DNA of 64,000 nucleotides from Acidobacteriota bacterium (lineage in GTDB: Bacteria; Acidobacteriota; Thermoanaerobaculia; Multivoradales; SZUA-115): positions 124,001 through 188,000 of the forward strand of contig JAJRVQ010000134.1 of the NCBI GenBank assembly GCA_024277255.1, written 5' to 3'. The notes beneath the pieces are model-generated. The model had not been told where the DNA came from. It worked only from the letters and a program-made list of their open reading frames with translations, and made no database searches. Shown one piece after another: positions 8,626 through 17,909 of the stretch (the first letter of the stretch is position 1; every line of letters starts with the position of its first letter). The position numbers and the translations under genes are program-made.

Positions 8626-9082
8626 TTGGCCGACCATCCGCCGGGCCACCGCCGAGGATCTCAAAGCCCTGGTGGCCATCGAGACCGCCAGCCTTCCCAA
8701 CCCCTGGTCACCCGATGCCATCGCGGCGGAATTGCGCCAGGAGAGCGCGGCCCTGTGGCTGGCTCTCGTCCAGACAAGCTCTCCACCAGCCGTCGGCTAC
8801 GCTGCCTTCCGCCACCTTCCGGGCGAGGCGGAACTCTTGCGTCTAGCCGTCGTCCCGTCAGCCCGACGCCGCGGCCTGGCTCGGCTTCTTCTCACCGCGG
8901 GGCTGACCCGCGCCGCTCGCCAGGGAGCCGAGTTCTGCCATCTGGAAGTCGGTGCCGACAACTTGGCGGCGTCCGAACTCTACCGCCGGTTTGGCTTTCG
9001 ACCAACCGGCCGCCGTGCCAACTACTACCCGACCGGCGAGGCCGCGCTTCTGATGACCAAAACCCTCGACCGAGACCTTTGA
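8606..9082 (+). CDS. rimI: Ribosomal-protein-alanine N-acetyltransferase (GNAT)
   Basis: 158 aa from GTG 8606, or 153 aa from GTG 8621, which is preceded by GAGGTGAA and gives the family-like start NWPTIRRATAEDLKAL. GNAT landmarks: AVVPSARRRGLARLLLTAGL (acetyl-CoA-binding R-x-x-G-x-G/A loop, slightly altered), LEVGADNLAASELYRRFGF (the RimI LEVR-N-A--LY--GF motif), then YY. RimI acetylates the N-terminus of ribosomal protein S18. Both starts lie in the pentamer repeat; I could not decide between them. Confidence 0.87.
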   Translation: MRRGEVNWPTIRRATAEDLKALVAIETASLPNPWSPDAIAAELRQESAALWLALVQTSSPPAVGYAAFRHLPGEAELLRLAVVPSARRRGLARLLLTAGLTRAARQGAEFCHLEVGADNLAASELYRRFGFRPTGRRANYYPTGEAALLMTKTLDRDL

Positions 9083-9320
9083 GGACAGCTTGCGAGGCGC
9101 CCAATCCAGTGCTAGTCTGAGGGCACGCTCGATGGAGACCATTTCAGCACCCCCACCATCCGTTGCGAGCGCCACCTTCCTGGCCGGCGCCCGGGGCGGT
9201 CGGACTGCCTACCTTGTACGGTGATGATCGTCACCGCCAAGAAAACCCCACTACCCTCAGCGCCCGCGTGTCGGGCAACCCGCAACATAGGGATTCCCTT
9301 ATCTGGGAGAAGGAGGATGT
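9083..9320 (+). other. Intergenic region rimI-DUF465 gene
   Basis: 238 bases with no convincing coding frame. TTGCGA near 9090 and TAGTCT near 9113 are spaced like a weak promoter. CGGTGA-TGATCG-TCACCG near 9219-9236 could form a small hairpin. It probably holds the promoter and leader of the next gene. Confidence 0.3.
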
Positions 9321-9560
9321 TTGCTCAACTCGAATCGTGACGCCTTGCAGGATGAGCTGATTCGGACGGACGACGAGTACCGCCATCTTTTCGACCAACA
9401 CCAGGCTTGTGAAAGGCGGCTCAGCGAGCTGCAACACCAAAATGCACCTTCGCAGCAAGACGAGCTAGAAGAAAAGCAGATCAAGCGCCAGAAGCTCTTC
9501 ATCAAAGATCGCATGGCCGCCTTCCTGCGCAACCACAAAGAGAACGCCGTCACCGCCTAG
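9321..9560 (+). CDS. YdcH/DUF465 family small protein
   Basis: 79 aa from a TTG start with an excellent AAGGAGG five bases upstream; the ATG at 9317 is in a frame that stops after seven codons. The LFDQHQACERRLSEL then EKQIKRQKLFIKDRMAAFL pattern (two helices, second Lys-rich with a KD) is the DUF465 signature. The family is small, soluble and helical-hairpin shaped, and of unknown function. The stop codon TAG is part of the CTAG that begins the adjacent inverted-repeat element. Confidence 0.82.
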   Translation: MLNSNRDALQDELIRTDDEYRHLFDQHQACERRLSELQHQNAPSQQDELEEKQIKRQKLFIKDRMAAFLRNHKENAVTA

Positions 9561-9722
9561 CAGTCCGGGGTGAAAGTCGTCCGTCGGTGAGAACGAGGGA
9601 TTTGGCTGCGAATCAAGGCGGAAAACCGCAGGCGAACCCGAGGTTCGTTGAGGATTTTCCAACGTAGAGTCGCAGTCAAAGAACCGTTCGGAATCAGGGC
9701 GAGTTTCACCCCGGGCTGCTAG
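9557..9722. repeat. 166-bp element with ~27-bp imperfect terminal inverted repeats
   Basis: The left end reads CTAGCAGTCCGGGGTGAAA and the right end, reverse-complemented, CTAGCAGCCCGGGGTGAAA; the match continues with few differences for about 27 bases. The interior is non-coding. Size and ends resemble a MITE-like or intergenic repeat element. No transposase is present and no second copy was noticed in this window. Confidence 0.7.
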
Positions 9723-9758
9723 CAACTCCACGTCACCCGACCCTTGAGACCAGCGAAG

Positions 9759-9786
9759 AGAGGGGCTATGCCCCTCTTTTCTTTTT
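9759..9786 (+). terminator. Rho-independent terminator
   Basis: A perfect 8-bp stem AGAGGGGC/GCCCCTCT (9759-9766 with 9770-9777), a TAT loop, then TTTCTTTTT. It would end transcripts from the tsaB-rimI-DUF465 direction before psd. Confidence 0.85.
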
Positions 9787-9877
9787 CTCGACCCGGCCTC
9801 CCTGACTCTGTACGATCCTCGACTCCGAGATAGCGCACACCGACCCTACACAGCATCGAGAAGCCGGAAAGATCACC

Positions 9878-10528
9878 ATGAGATTCGCCAAAGAAAGCTG
9901 GCCCTTTGTCATCCCCTTCGCCGTTCTCACGCCGATCTTGTTGGCGCTCGGCCATCCGCTGTGGGCTCTGGTCTGCCTCCTGCTGGCCATCGGGATGCTG
10001 CTCTTCTTTCGCAATCCGGCGCGCAACTTCGCCGGTCCCTCCACCGTGATGCTCGCCTCGGGTGAAGGCGTGGTCACCGCGGTGGACACCATCGAAGACC
10101 CCGATCTCGGCCCTGGCAGCTACCAGCGCATCGTCACTTTCTTGTCCGTGTTCAACGTCCACGTGCAACATGTGCCCTGCACCGGCAAGGTGGTGCGCTG
10201 TCTACGGCGCGACGGCAAGCGGCGGGCAGCTTTCCATCCCGATATCGATCGCGACAACGCCTCGCACTTGACCGTCATCCAGCGACCCGATGGCGATTTG
10301 ATCGGCGTGCGCCAGATCGTCGGCCTGATCGCACGGCGGGTGGTCTGCCATCTCGCTGAGGGGCAGGAGGTGAAGCGCGGCGAACTCCTCGGCTTGATCA
10401 AGTTCGGCTCGCGGGTCGATCTACTGGTCCCCGCCCACTATCAGCTCCTCGTCGCCAAGGGCGACAAAGTCCACAACGGCCTGACGCCGATGGCCGAGGC
10501 GCCCGCGCAGCGAGCCGAGAGCGCGTGA
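9878..10528 (+). CDS. psd: Phosphatidylserine decarboxylase (short form)
   Basis: 216 aa. A membrane-associated N-terminus with two hydrophobic segments leads to FFRNPAR, then FLSVFNVHVQHVP containing the conserved His, and LIKFGSRVDL, where the proenzyme self-cleaves between Gly and Ser to create the pyruvoyl group. It converts phosphatidylserine to phosphatidylethanolamine at the membrane. It belongs to the short, Psd-B-like type usually found beside pssA, and overlaps that gene by four bases. Confidence 0.95.
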   Translation: MRFAKESWPFVIPFAVLTPILLALGHPLWALVCLLLAIGMLLFFRNPARNFAGPSTVMLASGEGVVTAVDTIEDPDLGPGSYQRIVTFLSVFNVHVQHVPCTGKVVRCLRRDGKRRAAFHPDIDRDNASHLTVIQRPDGDLIGVRQIVGLIARRVVCHLAEGQEVKRGELLGLIKFGSRVDLLVPAHYQLLVAKGDKVHNGLTPMAEAPAQRAESA

Positions 10529-11277
10529 ACAAGAAGCGACTCCGAGGCAGGGCGCGCCGCGGTGCCTACCTGATTCCCAGCCTGCTGACCACCGGCAACA
10601 TGCTGCTCGGTTTCTACGCCGTGGTCCGCGGGCTACGAGGGGATTTCGAAGTGGCGGCGCTGCTGGTCTTTGCCGCCGGGGTCCTCGACGGGCTCGACGG
10701 CGCGATCGCCCGCATGACCGGATCCGAAAGCGATTTTGGTCGCGAGTACGACTCGCTGGCCGACCTCTTCACTTTCGGAGCGACACCGGCACTCCTCGCC
10801 TACATCTGGGGATTGAACAAGATCGACCGCGCCGGCTGGCTGGTGCCGCTCTTCTTCATGGTCTGCATGGCCACCCGACTCGCGCGCTTCAATGTGCGAG
10901 TGCAATCCACCGATGCTCGCTATTTCGCCGGCCTGCCCTCCCCCGCCGCCGCCGGCGTGATCTGCTCGATTCTCTTCTTCCGGCCGGGCCCCGATCTGCG
11001 CCCCTGGATCGAAGGATTGATGGTCCTCTCCCTCATCGCTGTCGCCGGCCTGATGGTCTCGACCTTTCGCTATCGCAGCGTCAAGCAGCTCAAACTACGC
11101 GAACGCCGCAGCTACCGATTCCTCTGGCTTCCGGCAGCCGCACTCCTCATCGCCGCCTACCATCCCCAGGCTTTCTTTCTGACCGCCGCAGTCGCCTACA
11201 CGCTTTCGGGGCCGACCTTCTGGCTCGCCGGCCGCATGCGCCGATCGCTGGCCCGCAAGCCATCCAAGGAGAATTGA
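10525..11277 (+). CDS. pssA: CDP-diacylglycerol-serine O-phosphatidyltransferase
   Basis: 250 aa integral membrane enzyme. Shows the CDP-alcohol phosphotransferase signature in DGLDGAIARMTGSESDFGRE followed by YDSLAD (D-G-x2-A-R-x8-G-x3-D-x3-D), preceded by the family's PSLLTTGNMLLGF. It makes phosphatidylserine from CDP-diacylglycerol and serine, the substrate of the upstream Psd. The GTG start overlaps the psd stop (GTGA), so the pair is coupled. Confidence 0.95.
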   Translation: MNKKRLRGRARRGAYLIPSLLTTGNMLLGFYAVVRGLRGDFEVAALLVFAAGVLDGLDGAIARMTGSESDFGREYDSLADLFTFGATPALLAYIWGLNKIDRAGWLVPLFFMVCMATRLARFNVRVQSTDARYFAGLPSPAAAGVICSILFFRPGPDLRPWIEGLMVLSLIAVAGLMVSTFRYRSVKQLKLRERRSYRFLWLPAAALLIAAYHPQAFFLTAAVAYTLSGPTFWLAGRMRRSLARKPSKEN

Positions 11278-12227
11278 TGAGCGTTTTTGCCATCGTCCAC
11301 CCCACCGGCCTCCTCGGCCAGGAGATACGCCAGCTTCTTGGTCGCGAGAGCAAGAGCTGGACCGAACTGCGCTTGCTGGCCAGCGATGAGACGGAAGTGG
11401 GCAGTTTGACCGACATCGGCGGTAACGCCGCGATGGTGGCCAAACTCGAAGAGGAGAGCTTGCGGGGAGTCGAAGTCGCCTTTCTCTGCGGCGATGCCGA
11501 GGGCACCGCGCAGGCGATCGATCAGCTCGACCCGACCACCGTCGCGGTGATCGCCAGTTCCAGCGCTGCCTCGGAGGTGGGCCTCCCCGTGGTCCATGGC
11601 GTCAATTCCTCCAGCCTCGCCGCAGGCACCGACCGCCTGCTGCTCAGCCCTCACCCCGGCGTCATTCTCCTCGCCCAGCTGGTGCAACCGCTGCTCGACC
11701 TCGGACTCACCACCTGCAGCGCCACTCTTGTCATGCCCGCCTCCACCTCCGAGAAGCGGGGCATGGATGAACTCTTCGCCCAAACTCGCTCGATCGTCGC
11801 CATGGTGGAAGAACGTGAACAGAACATCTTCGGCCGTCAGCTAGCCTTCAACCTCTACCCCGACACGCTCGCCCCTGGAACCTTGGCCCAGCAACTGCGA
11901 GCCATCTTCCAAGAGGGCCCGCCGATCGTTGCCCAGACGATTCAAGGAAGCATCTTCCACGGCATCTCGGCCAGCGTCCACCTGACCTTCGCCGAGGATC
12001 CCGGGCTAGCCGCATTCAAAGAGGCGCTCGAAGCAACCTCCGCCCTCGAATTCAACCAAGCCGACCAAGTCTCCTCGACCATCGATGCGGCGGCGAGCGA
12101 TGAGATCCTCCTCGACGACCCCCAAACCGACGGCCACGGCGGCTATTGGTTGTGGGCGGTGATGGACAACCTGGTGGGCGGGGCACGCAACGCGCTGGAG
12201 ATTGCGCAGGCGGCGTTGGGGAAGTGA
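11277..12227 (+). CDS. Aspartate-semialdehyde dehydrogenase-like protein lacking the catalytic Cys (Usg-like)
   Basis: 316 aa; ATG 11277 overlaps the pssA stop (TGATG) with AAGGAG five bases upstream. The Rossmann N-terminus (FAIVHPTGLLGQEIRQLL) and the dimerisation half (MPASTSEKRGMDELFAQT, like SVSGAGKKAMDEL in Asd) align with Asd. Where Asd has the active-site PNCST, this protein has SPHPGV (residues 124-129), so the nucleophilic cysteine is missing. E. coli Usg is a comparable inactive Asd homologue. A dehydrogenase role is unlikely; its position behind psd-pssA hints at a structural or regulatory job in membrane lipid synthesis, but that is inference. Confidence 0.75.
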   Translation: MSVFAIVHPTGLLGQEIRQLLGRESKSWTELRLLASDETEVGSLTDIGGNAAMVAKLEEESLRGVEVAFLCGDAEGTAQAIDQLDPTTVAVIASSSAASEVGLPVVHGVNSSSLAAGTDRLLLSPHPGVILLAQLVQPLLDLGLTTCSATLVMPASTSEKRGMDELFAQTRSIVAMVEEREQNIFGRQLAFNLYPDTLAPGTLAQQLRAIFQEGPPIVAQTIQGSIFHGISASVHLTFAEDPGLAAFKEALEATSALEFNQADQVSSTIDAAASDEILLDDPQTDGHGGYWLWAVMDNLVGGARNALEIAQAALGK

Positions 12228-12237
12228 CAGGTTTGGA

Positions 12238-12283
12238 GTTCCCGCGGGGGCTCCTCATCCCCGCGCCGCGGGAACGAGGAGCC
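12238..12283. other. Interlocking inverted repeats between convergent genes
   Basis: GTTCCCGCGG (12238-12247) pairs with CCGCGGGAAC (12266-12275). GGCTCCTC (12249-12256), inside that loop, pairs with GAGGAGCC (12276-12283), which touches the ferritin stop. Either hairpin could act as a two-way terminator; neither has a T-tract. Confidence 0.6.
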
Positions 12284-12810
12284 TACTCCGCTCCCACCTG
12301 CTCGGCCGCCGGCCCGCCCGTGCGCGCCAGGTACTCCTCCACATACAACAACCCACTCTCCCCTGCCCGGCGGACGATCTTGAGCAGAGTGTCCATCGTG
12401 TTGACCTCCTCCAGCTGCTCGTTGACGAACCAGTCGAGGAGTCCCTCCGCCAGACGGTGACGGTCATCCAACGCGGTCTTCAACAGCGCATCGATCTGCC
12501 GGGTGACCTCCTTTTCGGACTCCAGCGCCAACGCGACCGCCTCTTCCGCCGAGGAAATCTGGCTCACCGGCGCCGGGATGGCGGGGATCTCGAGCGGCGC
12601 CCCTACGTCGATCAGAAAATGGACGAACTTGAGGGCGTGCTCGCGCTCCTCCTCGGCCTGACGGAAAAAGAACTCCGACAGCTGCGGCAAGCTCTCCACG
12701 GCGAAGTAGCTACCGATGGCTACGTACTTCATCGAGGCATACATCTCGTTGCCGATCTGCTCGTTCATCCCGCGGGTCAACTTCTCACTGGTTTCGAACA
12801 TCGCCTTCAT
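12283..12810 (-). CDS. ftnA: Ferritin-like iron-storage protein
   Basis: 175 aa four-helix protein. Iron-site residues are visible: NEMYASMKYVAIGSYF (Glu and Tyr of helix A), RQAEEEREHALKF (E..EREHA of helix B), and FVNEQLEEVNTM (Glu-Gln-x-x-Glu of helix D). No haem-binding Met typical of bacterioferritin is obvious, so the non-haem FtnA type is favoured. It oxidises Fe(II) and stores it as a 24-mer in the cytoplasm. A possible alternative start is three codons in (MFETSEKL). Confidence 0.9.
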   Translation of the reverse strand: MKAMFETSEKLTRGMNEQIGNEMYASMKYVAIGSYFAVESLPQLSEFFFRQAEEEREHALKFVHFLIDVGAPLEIPAIPAPVSQISSAEEAVALALESEKEVTRQIDALLKTALDDRHRLAEGLLDWFVNEQLEEVNTMDTLLKIVRRAGESGLLYVEEYLARTGGPAAEQVGAE

Positions 12811-12885
12811 CTCCTCAAGCCGGGAACCTCCTCGCTGGAGAGCCCCGAGCGCTGTGTTATCTCGAACCGAGCCGGGCCACCGGAA

Positions 12886-14277
<1,392 letters not shown>

Positions 14278-14354
14278 CGGGCGGTTCCTCCTCTCCAGTC
14301 TATCGGAGAGGTGAGGGTCGCGACACCCACTCGCTGCGAGACCATACTCCACTC

Positions 14355-14384
14355 TTGTATGGCGCGGCGTCGGCGCACTATACT
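14355..14384 (+). promoter_or_regulatory. Probable promoter of the sigma factor-kinase operon
   Basis: TTGTAT (14355-14360), 18-base spacer, TATACT (14379-14384). A start near 14391 gives a 39-base leader with no clear Shine-Dalgarno. Confidence 0.55.
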
Positions 14385-14429
14385 CAGAGCACAATATCTG
14401 CATCTGTAGACCTTCGCTTTTTTCTCTGT

Positions 14430-15074
14430 ATGAGCGCTCATATATCGCGCGCCAGCGATCTCACTGCCTTACTGCGGTCCTGGAGTGAAGGCTCGCCCAC
14501 GGCGCTTCACCAGTTGACGGCGGAAATCTACGATGACCTGCGGCGCCTGGCGCGGATCTACATGTCGAACGAGCGGGCTGACCACACCCTGCAACCCACC
14601 GCCTTGGTGCACGAGACCTTCCTCCGGCTGCTCGCGCAGCGCGGTGTTCGCTGGCAGGATCGAGGCCACTTCTTGGCGGTCGCGGCAACGCAGATGAAGC
14701 GACTGTTGTTACAGCACGCTCGTAGCAAGCGGGCGGCCAAACGGCACCCCGGCCAACCTCTGCTGCGGCTCGACCAGGTTGCAGAGCTCAGTGACGACGT
14801 CGCCTCCTCCAGCACCTCGATGAACGCCGAGATCGTGGAAGCGATCGAGCGTTTGGCCGAACTCGACCCACGACAGGGGCGGGTGGTTGAACTGCGTATC
14901 CTGCTCGGTCTGACTGAAGAAGAAATCTCGCGGGCGGTCGGAGTTTCTCTGGCCACCGTCAAGCGGGACTGGAGATTGGCCAAGGCCTGGCTGCGGCGAG
15001 AGATGGCACCGCAAGAACCATCACGGGGAAGAGCCCTCGGAACACCACGGGGAACACCACTGGAAGCACGATGA
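14430..15074 (+). CDS. ECF-like RNA polymerase sigma factor (TIGR02999 type)
   Basis: 214 aa from ATG 14430. Region 2 shows [20 protein letters not shown] and [13 protein letters not shown], then [22 protein letters not shown], the characteristic run of the TIGR02999 sigma family. Region 4 ends in [20 protein letters not shown], a helix-turn-helix for the -35 box. These factors are expanded in Acidobacteriota and Planctomycetota, typically next to a Ser/Thr kinase as here; the stop overlaps the kinase start (ATGA). Activation by phosphorylation from the partner kinase is plausible but inferred. The last ~20 residues are low-complexity (GTPRGTP). Confidence 0.9.
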   Translation: MSAHISRASDLTALLRSWSEGSPTALHQLTAEIYDDLRRLARIYMSNERADHTLQPTALVHETFLRLLAQRGVRWQDRGHFLAVAATQMKRLLLQHARSKRAAKRHPGQPLLRLDQVAELSDDVASSSTSMNAEIVEAIERLAELDPRQGRVVELRILLGLTEEEISRAVGVSLATVKRDWRLAKAWLRREMAPQEPSRGRALGTPRGTPLEAR

Positions 15075-17830
15075 ACGCCGCCAAGTGGAAAGAAGTTCAG
15101 AATCTGTTTCAGCGGGCGACGCAATGGCCGTCCGCCGACAGGGATTCTCTGCTCAGCGAGGCCTGCGCGGGAAACGAGGAGCTGCGCGACGAGGTTGAAT
15201 CGCTCCTCGCTTTCGACCATCCCGGCGAGCTGACGATGGTCGCCGGCCACTCGGCGCCGGAGGAGGAAGCGGTCGGCGGGCGGCGCATCGGCGCCTATCG
15301 CCTGCTGCGCGAGATCGGCCGTGGCGGGATGAGCGTCGTCTACCTGGCGGTGCGTGACGACCGCCACTTCGAGCGCCGGGTGGCTCTCAAGGTGATTCGC
15401 CCCGGTTTCGGTTTTGGCCACCAGGAGATGATGCAACGGTTCCGCCAAGAACGCCAGATCCTGGCCAGCCTCGACCACCCCAATATCGCCCATCTACTCG
15501 ACGGCGGCAGTACCGAGGACGGCCTACCCTACTTCGTCATGGAGTACATCGAGGGCATGCCGATCGATCGCTATTGCGCCGCGCATGGCCTGAGCGTGCC
15601 CCAACGGCTGCGGCTGTTGCAGACCGTCTGCCGCGCCGTACACCACGCTCACCAGAATCTCGTCGTCCACCGCGACCTCAAGCCGAGCAACGTGCTGGTC
15701 ACCTCCAGCGGCGAGCCCAAGCTGCTCGACTTCGGTATCGCCAAGCTGCTCAACCCGCAACTCACCCGCGCCGAGGTGGTTTCCACCACGCCTTCCCTGC
15801 AGCTGATGACCGCCGGCTACGCCAGTCCCGAGCAGATTCTGGGCGAACCGATCTCGACCGCCAGCGACGTCTACTCGCTCGGCGTCTTGCTCTACGAACT
15901 CCTCGCCGGGCGGACCCCCTTTTCACTGGAGGGGTTGGCCCCGGGTGAAGTGGCACGCTTGGTCGGCGAGACTACGCCCATGCCCCCGAGCCAAAGGAGC
16001 CGAAGAGGGCGAGAGACGAACAACCCTTCCACCCCATCGGCTCCCCCGCCGCTACGGCTACATCGCGACCTCGACGCCATCGCGCTGATGGCCCTGCGCA
16101 AAGAGCCCAACCGGCGCTACGGCTCCGCCCTGCAGATGTCCGAAGATCTGGCCCGCTTCCTCGACCGCCGGCCGGTGTGTGCACGCCCGGAAACGGTGGT
16201 CTACCGGTTGGGCAAGTGGATTCAGCGCAACCGGCTGGCCGCGGTACTGGCGGTGGCCGGAATGCTCTTCGCCCTCGGCATGACGGCACAGGCGATTCGG
16301 GCTTCCCGCGCCCTCGCTCAGGCCGAAACGCAACGGATCATCGCGGAACGGGAGCGGGGGCGCGCCTACGGATCGGAGCGTTCCAGGGATCTGATCGAGC
16401 AGCTCCTCATGCAGCTGTTCCTGCAAGGCGACCCCGACCACCGAACTTCTTCTCCGATCACCGCCCGCGACATTCTCGAACGAAATCTGCGCAACACCGA
16501 GCGCCACATGGCCGATCAGCCGCTGGCACAGGCGGATGTCTACGATCTGGCCGGCCGGCTGTACCAAGAACTGGGGATGTACGACCAATCGGGTCCTCTC
16601 TTGGAGCGTGCCTATGCCTTGCGCCAGGCGCAATTGCCCGTGGCTCATCCCCACCTCGCCGACAGCCTGCACCATCTCGCCAATCACCACTATCTGCAAG
16701 GAGAGTTCGCCCGCGCCGAGAGAGAGGAGCGCCAAGCCCTCGAAATACGCGCCGGCTACTTCGGCGAAAAGAGCTTGGAAGTTGCCGAGAGCCTCCAACA
16801 GCTCGGCGCCTACTTGCTGGTCCAGGAGCGAACCGAGGAGGCCGAAACGAGGCTGCTGCGCTCGCTCGAACTGCATCGGGCACTCCTGCCATCCGCCGAT
16901 CCGCGAATCGCCGGCGCGCTCAATACCCTGAGCTACTTCTACTACTGGACGGACGATCTGCAAGCCGCCAAGGTAGCCGGCACTCAAGCGGTCGCCCTCC
17001 TCACCGAGCACTTCGACGCCGATCATCCGGAGGTAGCGGAAGCGTTGAGTACGCTCAGCCTGGTCCTTGCCAAGGAGGGCAACTTCGCGGAGGCCGAAGA
17101 TCTGCTGGCACGGGTGCTGGACATCTGGCGAGAGGCCTACCCCGATAGCCATGCGTCGGTGGCCGGAGCCTTGAACGACTTTGGGAGCCTCCTCACCGCC
17201 AGCGGGGAAGCGCCGCGAGCCGAGTCCTACCTGCGGGATGCGGTGGAGGTCTACCGTGAAATCAACGGCGGCCAGGTTTCGATGCTCGGCACCAGCCTCT
17301 CCAACCTCGCCTTCTCGCTGTTCCGGCAAGGCAAGCTGGAGGAAGCCAGAGAGGTCTACCAGGAGGCGCAAGAGGCCTTCGCCAAGACGCTGGGTACCGA
17401 CAACACCAGCTACGCGACGACCCTCACCATGCTGGCGGAGGTCTATCGCAAGCTCGGAGAGGCTGCTCAGGCGGTCACCTTGCACCGGCGGGCTCTACGT
17501 ATCCGGCGAGCTGTCTTGGCTCCCGGCGAGCGGGCCATCGCCGAATCCGCGTTCGCCCTCGGTCGAGTCCTCAACGAATTGCGACAACCTGCCGAGAGCG
17601 AGCCCCTGTTGCGAGAGTCGGCGGCAGCCTATCGAGCCGGCGGCGATGGCACCTGGGCGGCAAATTGCGAGATCGAGCTGGCCAAGGCACTCAAAGCGCT
17701 GGAGCGACCGCAAGAGGCGCTACCGCTGGCGATCGCCGCCGTCGGCGCGCTGGAGGGGCTGCCCGGCTCCTGGGCCAAGCGGGCTCAGCAGGCTGCCGAA
17801 CTGGCGGAAGAGCTGAGTTCGGCTCAGTAG
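15071..17830 (+). CDS. Membrane Ser/Thr protein kinase with C-terminal TPR repeats
   Basis: 919 aa. Kinase domain ~75-355: glycine loop EIGRGGMSVVYL (82-93), VALK lysine 107, catalytic VVHRDLKPSNVLV (H200-R-D202) and LLDFGIAKLL (D220FG), so all catalytic residues are present. A single membrane segment (LAAVLAVAGMLFALGMTAQA, ~385-410) is followed by a ~500-residue extracytoplasmic array of TPR_12-like repeats such as PLLERAYALRQAQLPVAHP. The Pkn2-like architecture fits a receptor whose TPR arm senses proteins outside the membrane. It is translationally coupled to the sigma gene and is its likely signalling partner. Confidence 0.92.
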   Translation: MNAAKWKEVQNLFQRATQWPSADRDSLLSEACAGNEELRDEVESLLAFDHPGELTMVAGHSAPEEEAVGGRRIGAYRLLREIGRGGMSVVYLAVRDDRHFERRVALKVIRPGFGFGHQEMMQRFRQERQILASLDHPNIAHLLDGGSTEDGLPYFVMEYIEGMPIDRYCAAHGLSVPQRLRLLQTVCRAVHHAHQNLVVHRDLKPSNVLVTSSGEPKLLDFGIAKLLNPQLTRAEVVSTTPSLQLMTAGYASPEQILGEPISTASDVYSLGVLLYELLAGRTPFSLEGLAPGEVARLVGETTPMPPSQRSRRGRETNNPSTPSAPPPLRLHRDLDAIALMALRKEPNRRYGSALQMSEDLARFLDRRPVCARPETVVYRLGKWIQRNRLAAVLAVAGMLFALGMTAQAIRASRALAQAETQRIIAERERGRAYGSERSRDLIEQLLMQLFLQGDPDHRTSSPITARDILERNLRNTERHMADQPLAQADVYDLAGRLYQELGMYDQSGPLLERAYALRQAQLPVAHPHLADSLHHLANHHYLQGEFARAEREERQALEIRAGYFGEKSLEVAESLQQLGAYLLVQERTEEAETRLLRSLELHRALLPSADPRIAGALNTLSYFYYWTDDLQAAKVAGTQAVALLTEHFDADHPEVAEALSTLSLVLAKEGNFAEAEDLLARVLDIWREAYPDSHASVAGALNDFGSLLTASGEAPRAESYLRDAVEVYREINGGQVSMLGTSLSNLAFSLFRQGKLEEAREVYQEAQEAFAKTLGTDNTSYATTLTMLAEVYRKLGEAAQAVTLHRRALRIRRAVLAPGERAIAESAFALGRVLNELRQPAESEPLLRESAAAYRAGGDGTWAANCEIELAKALKALERPQEALPLAIAAVGALEGLPGSWAKRAQQAAELAEELSSAQ

Positions 17831-17909
17831 TTTGGCTCAGTAGTCCGCCAAGGGACCGCTCTGGGATGAGCGAGGAGAGCCGCCCCACCCATCCCAAGTC
17901 AACCAGAAC

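Noticed and set aside
12238-12283. True H-type pseudoknot
   Set aside because: The connecting loop that would have to cross the 10-bp stem has no bases, so both stems are unlikely to form fully at once.
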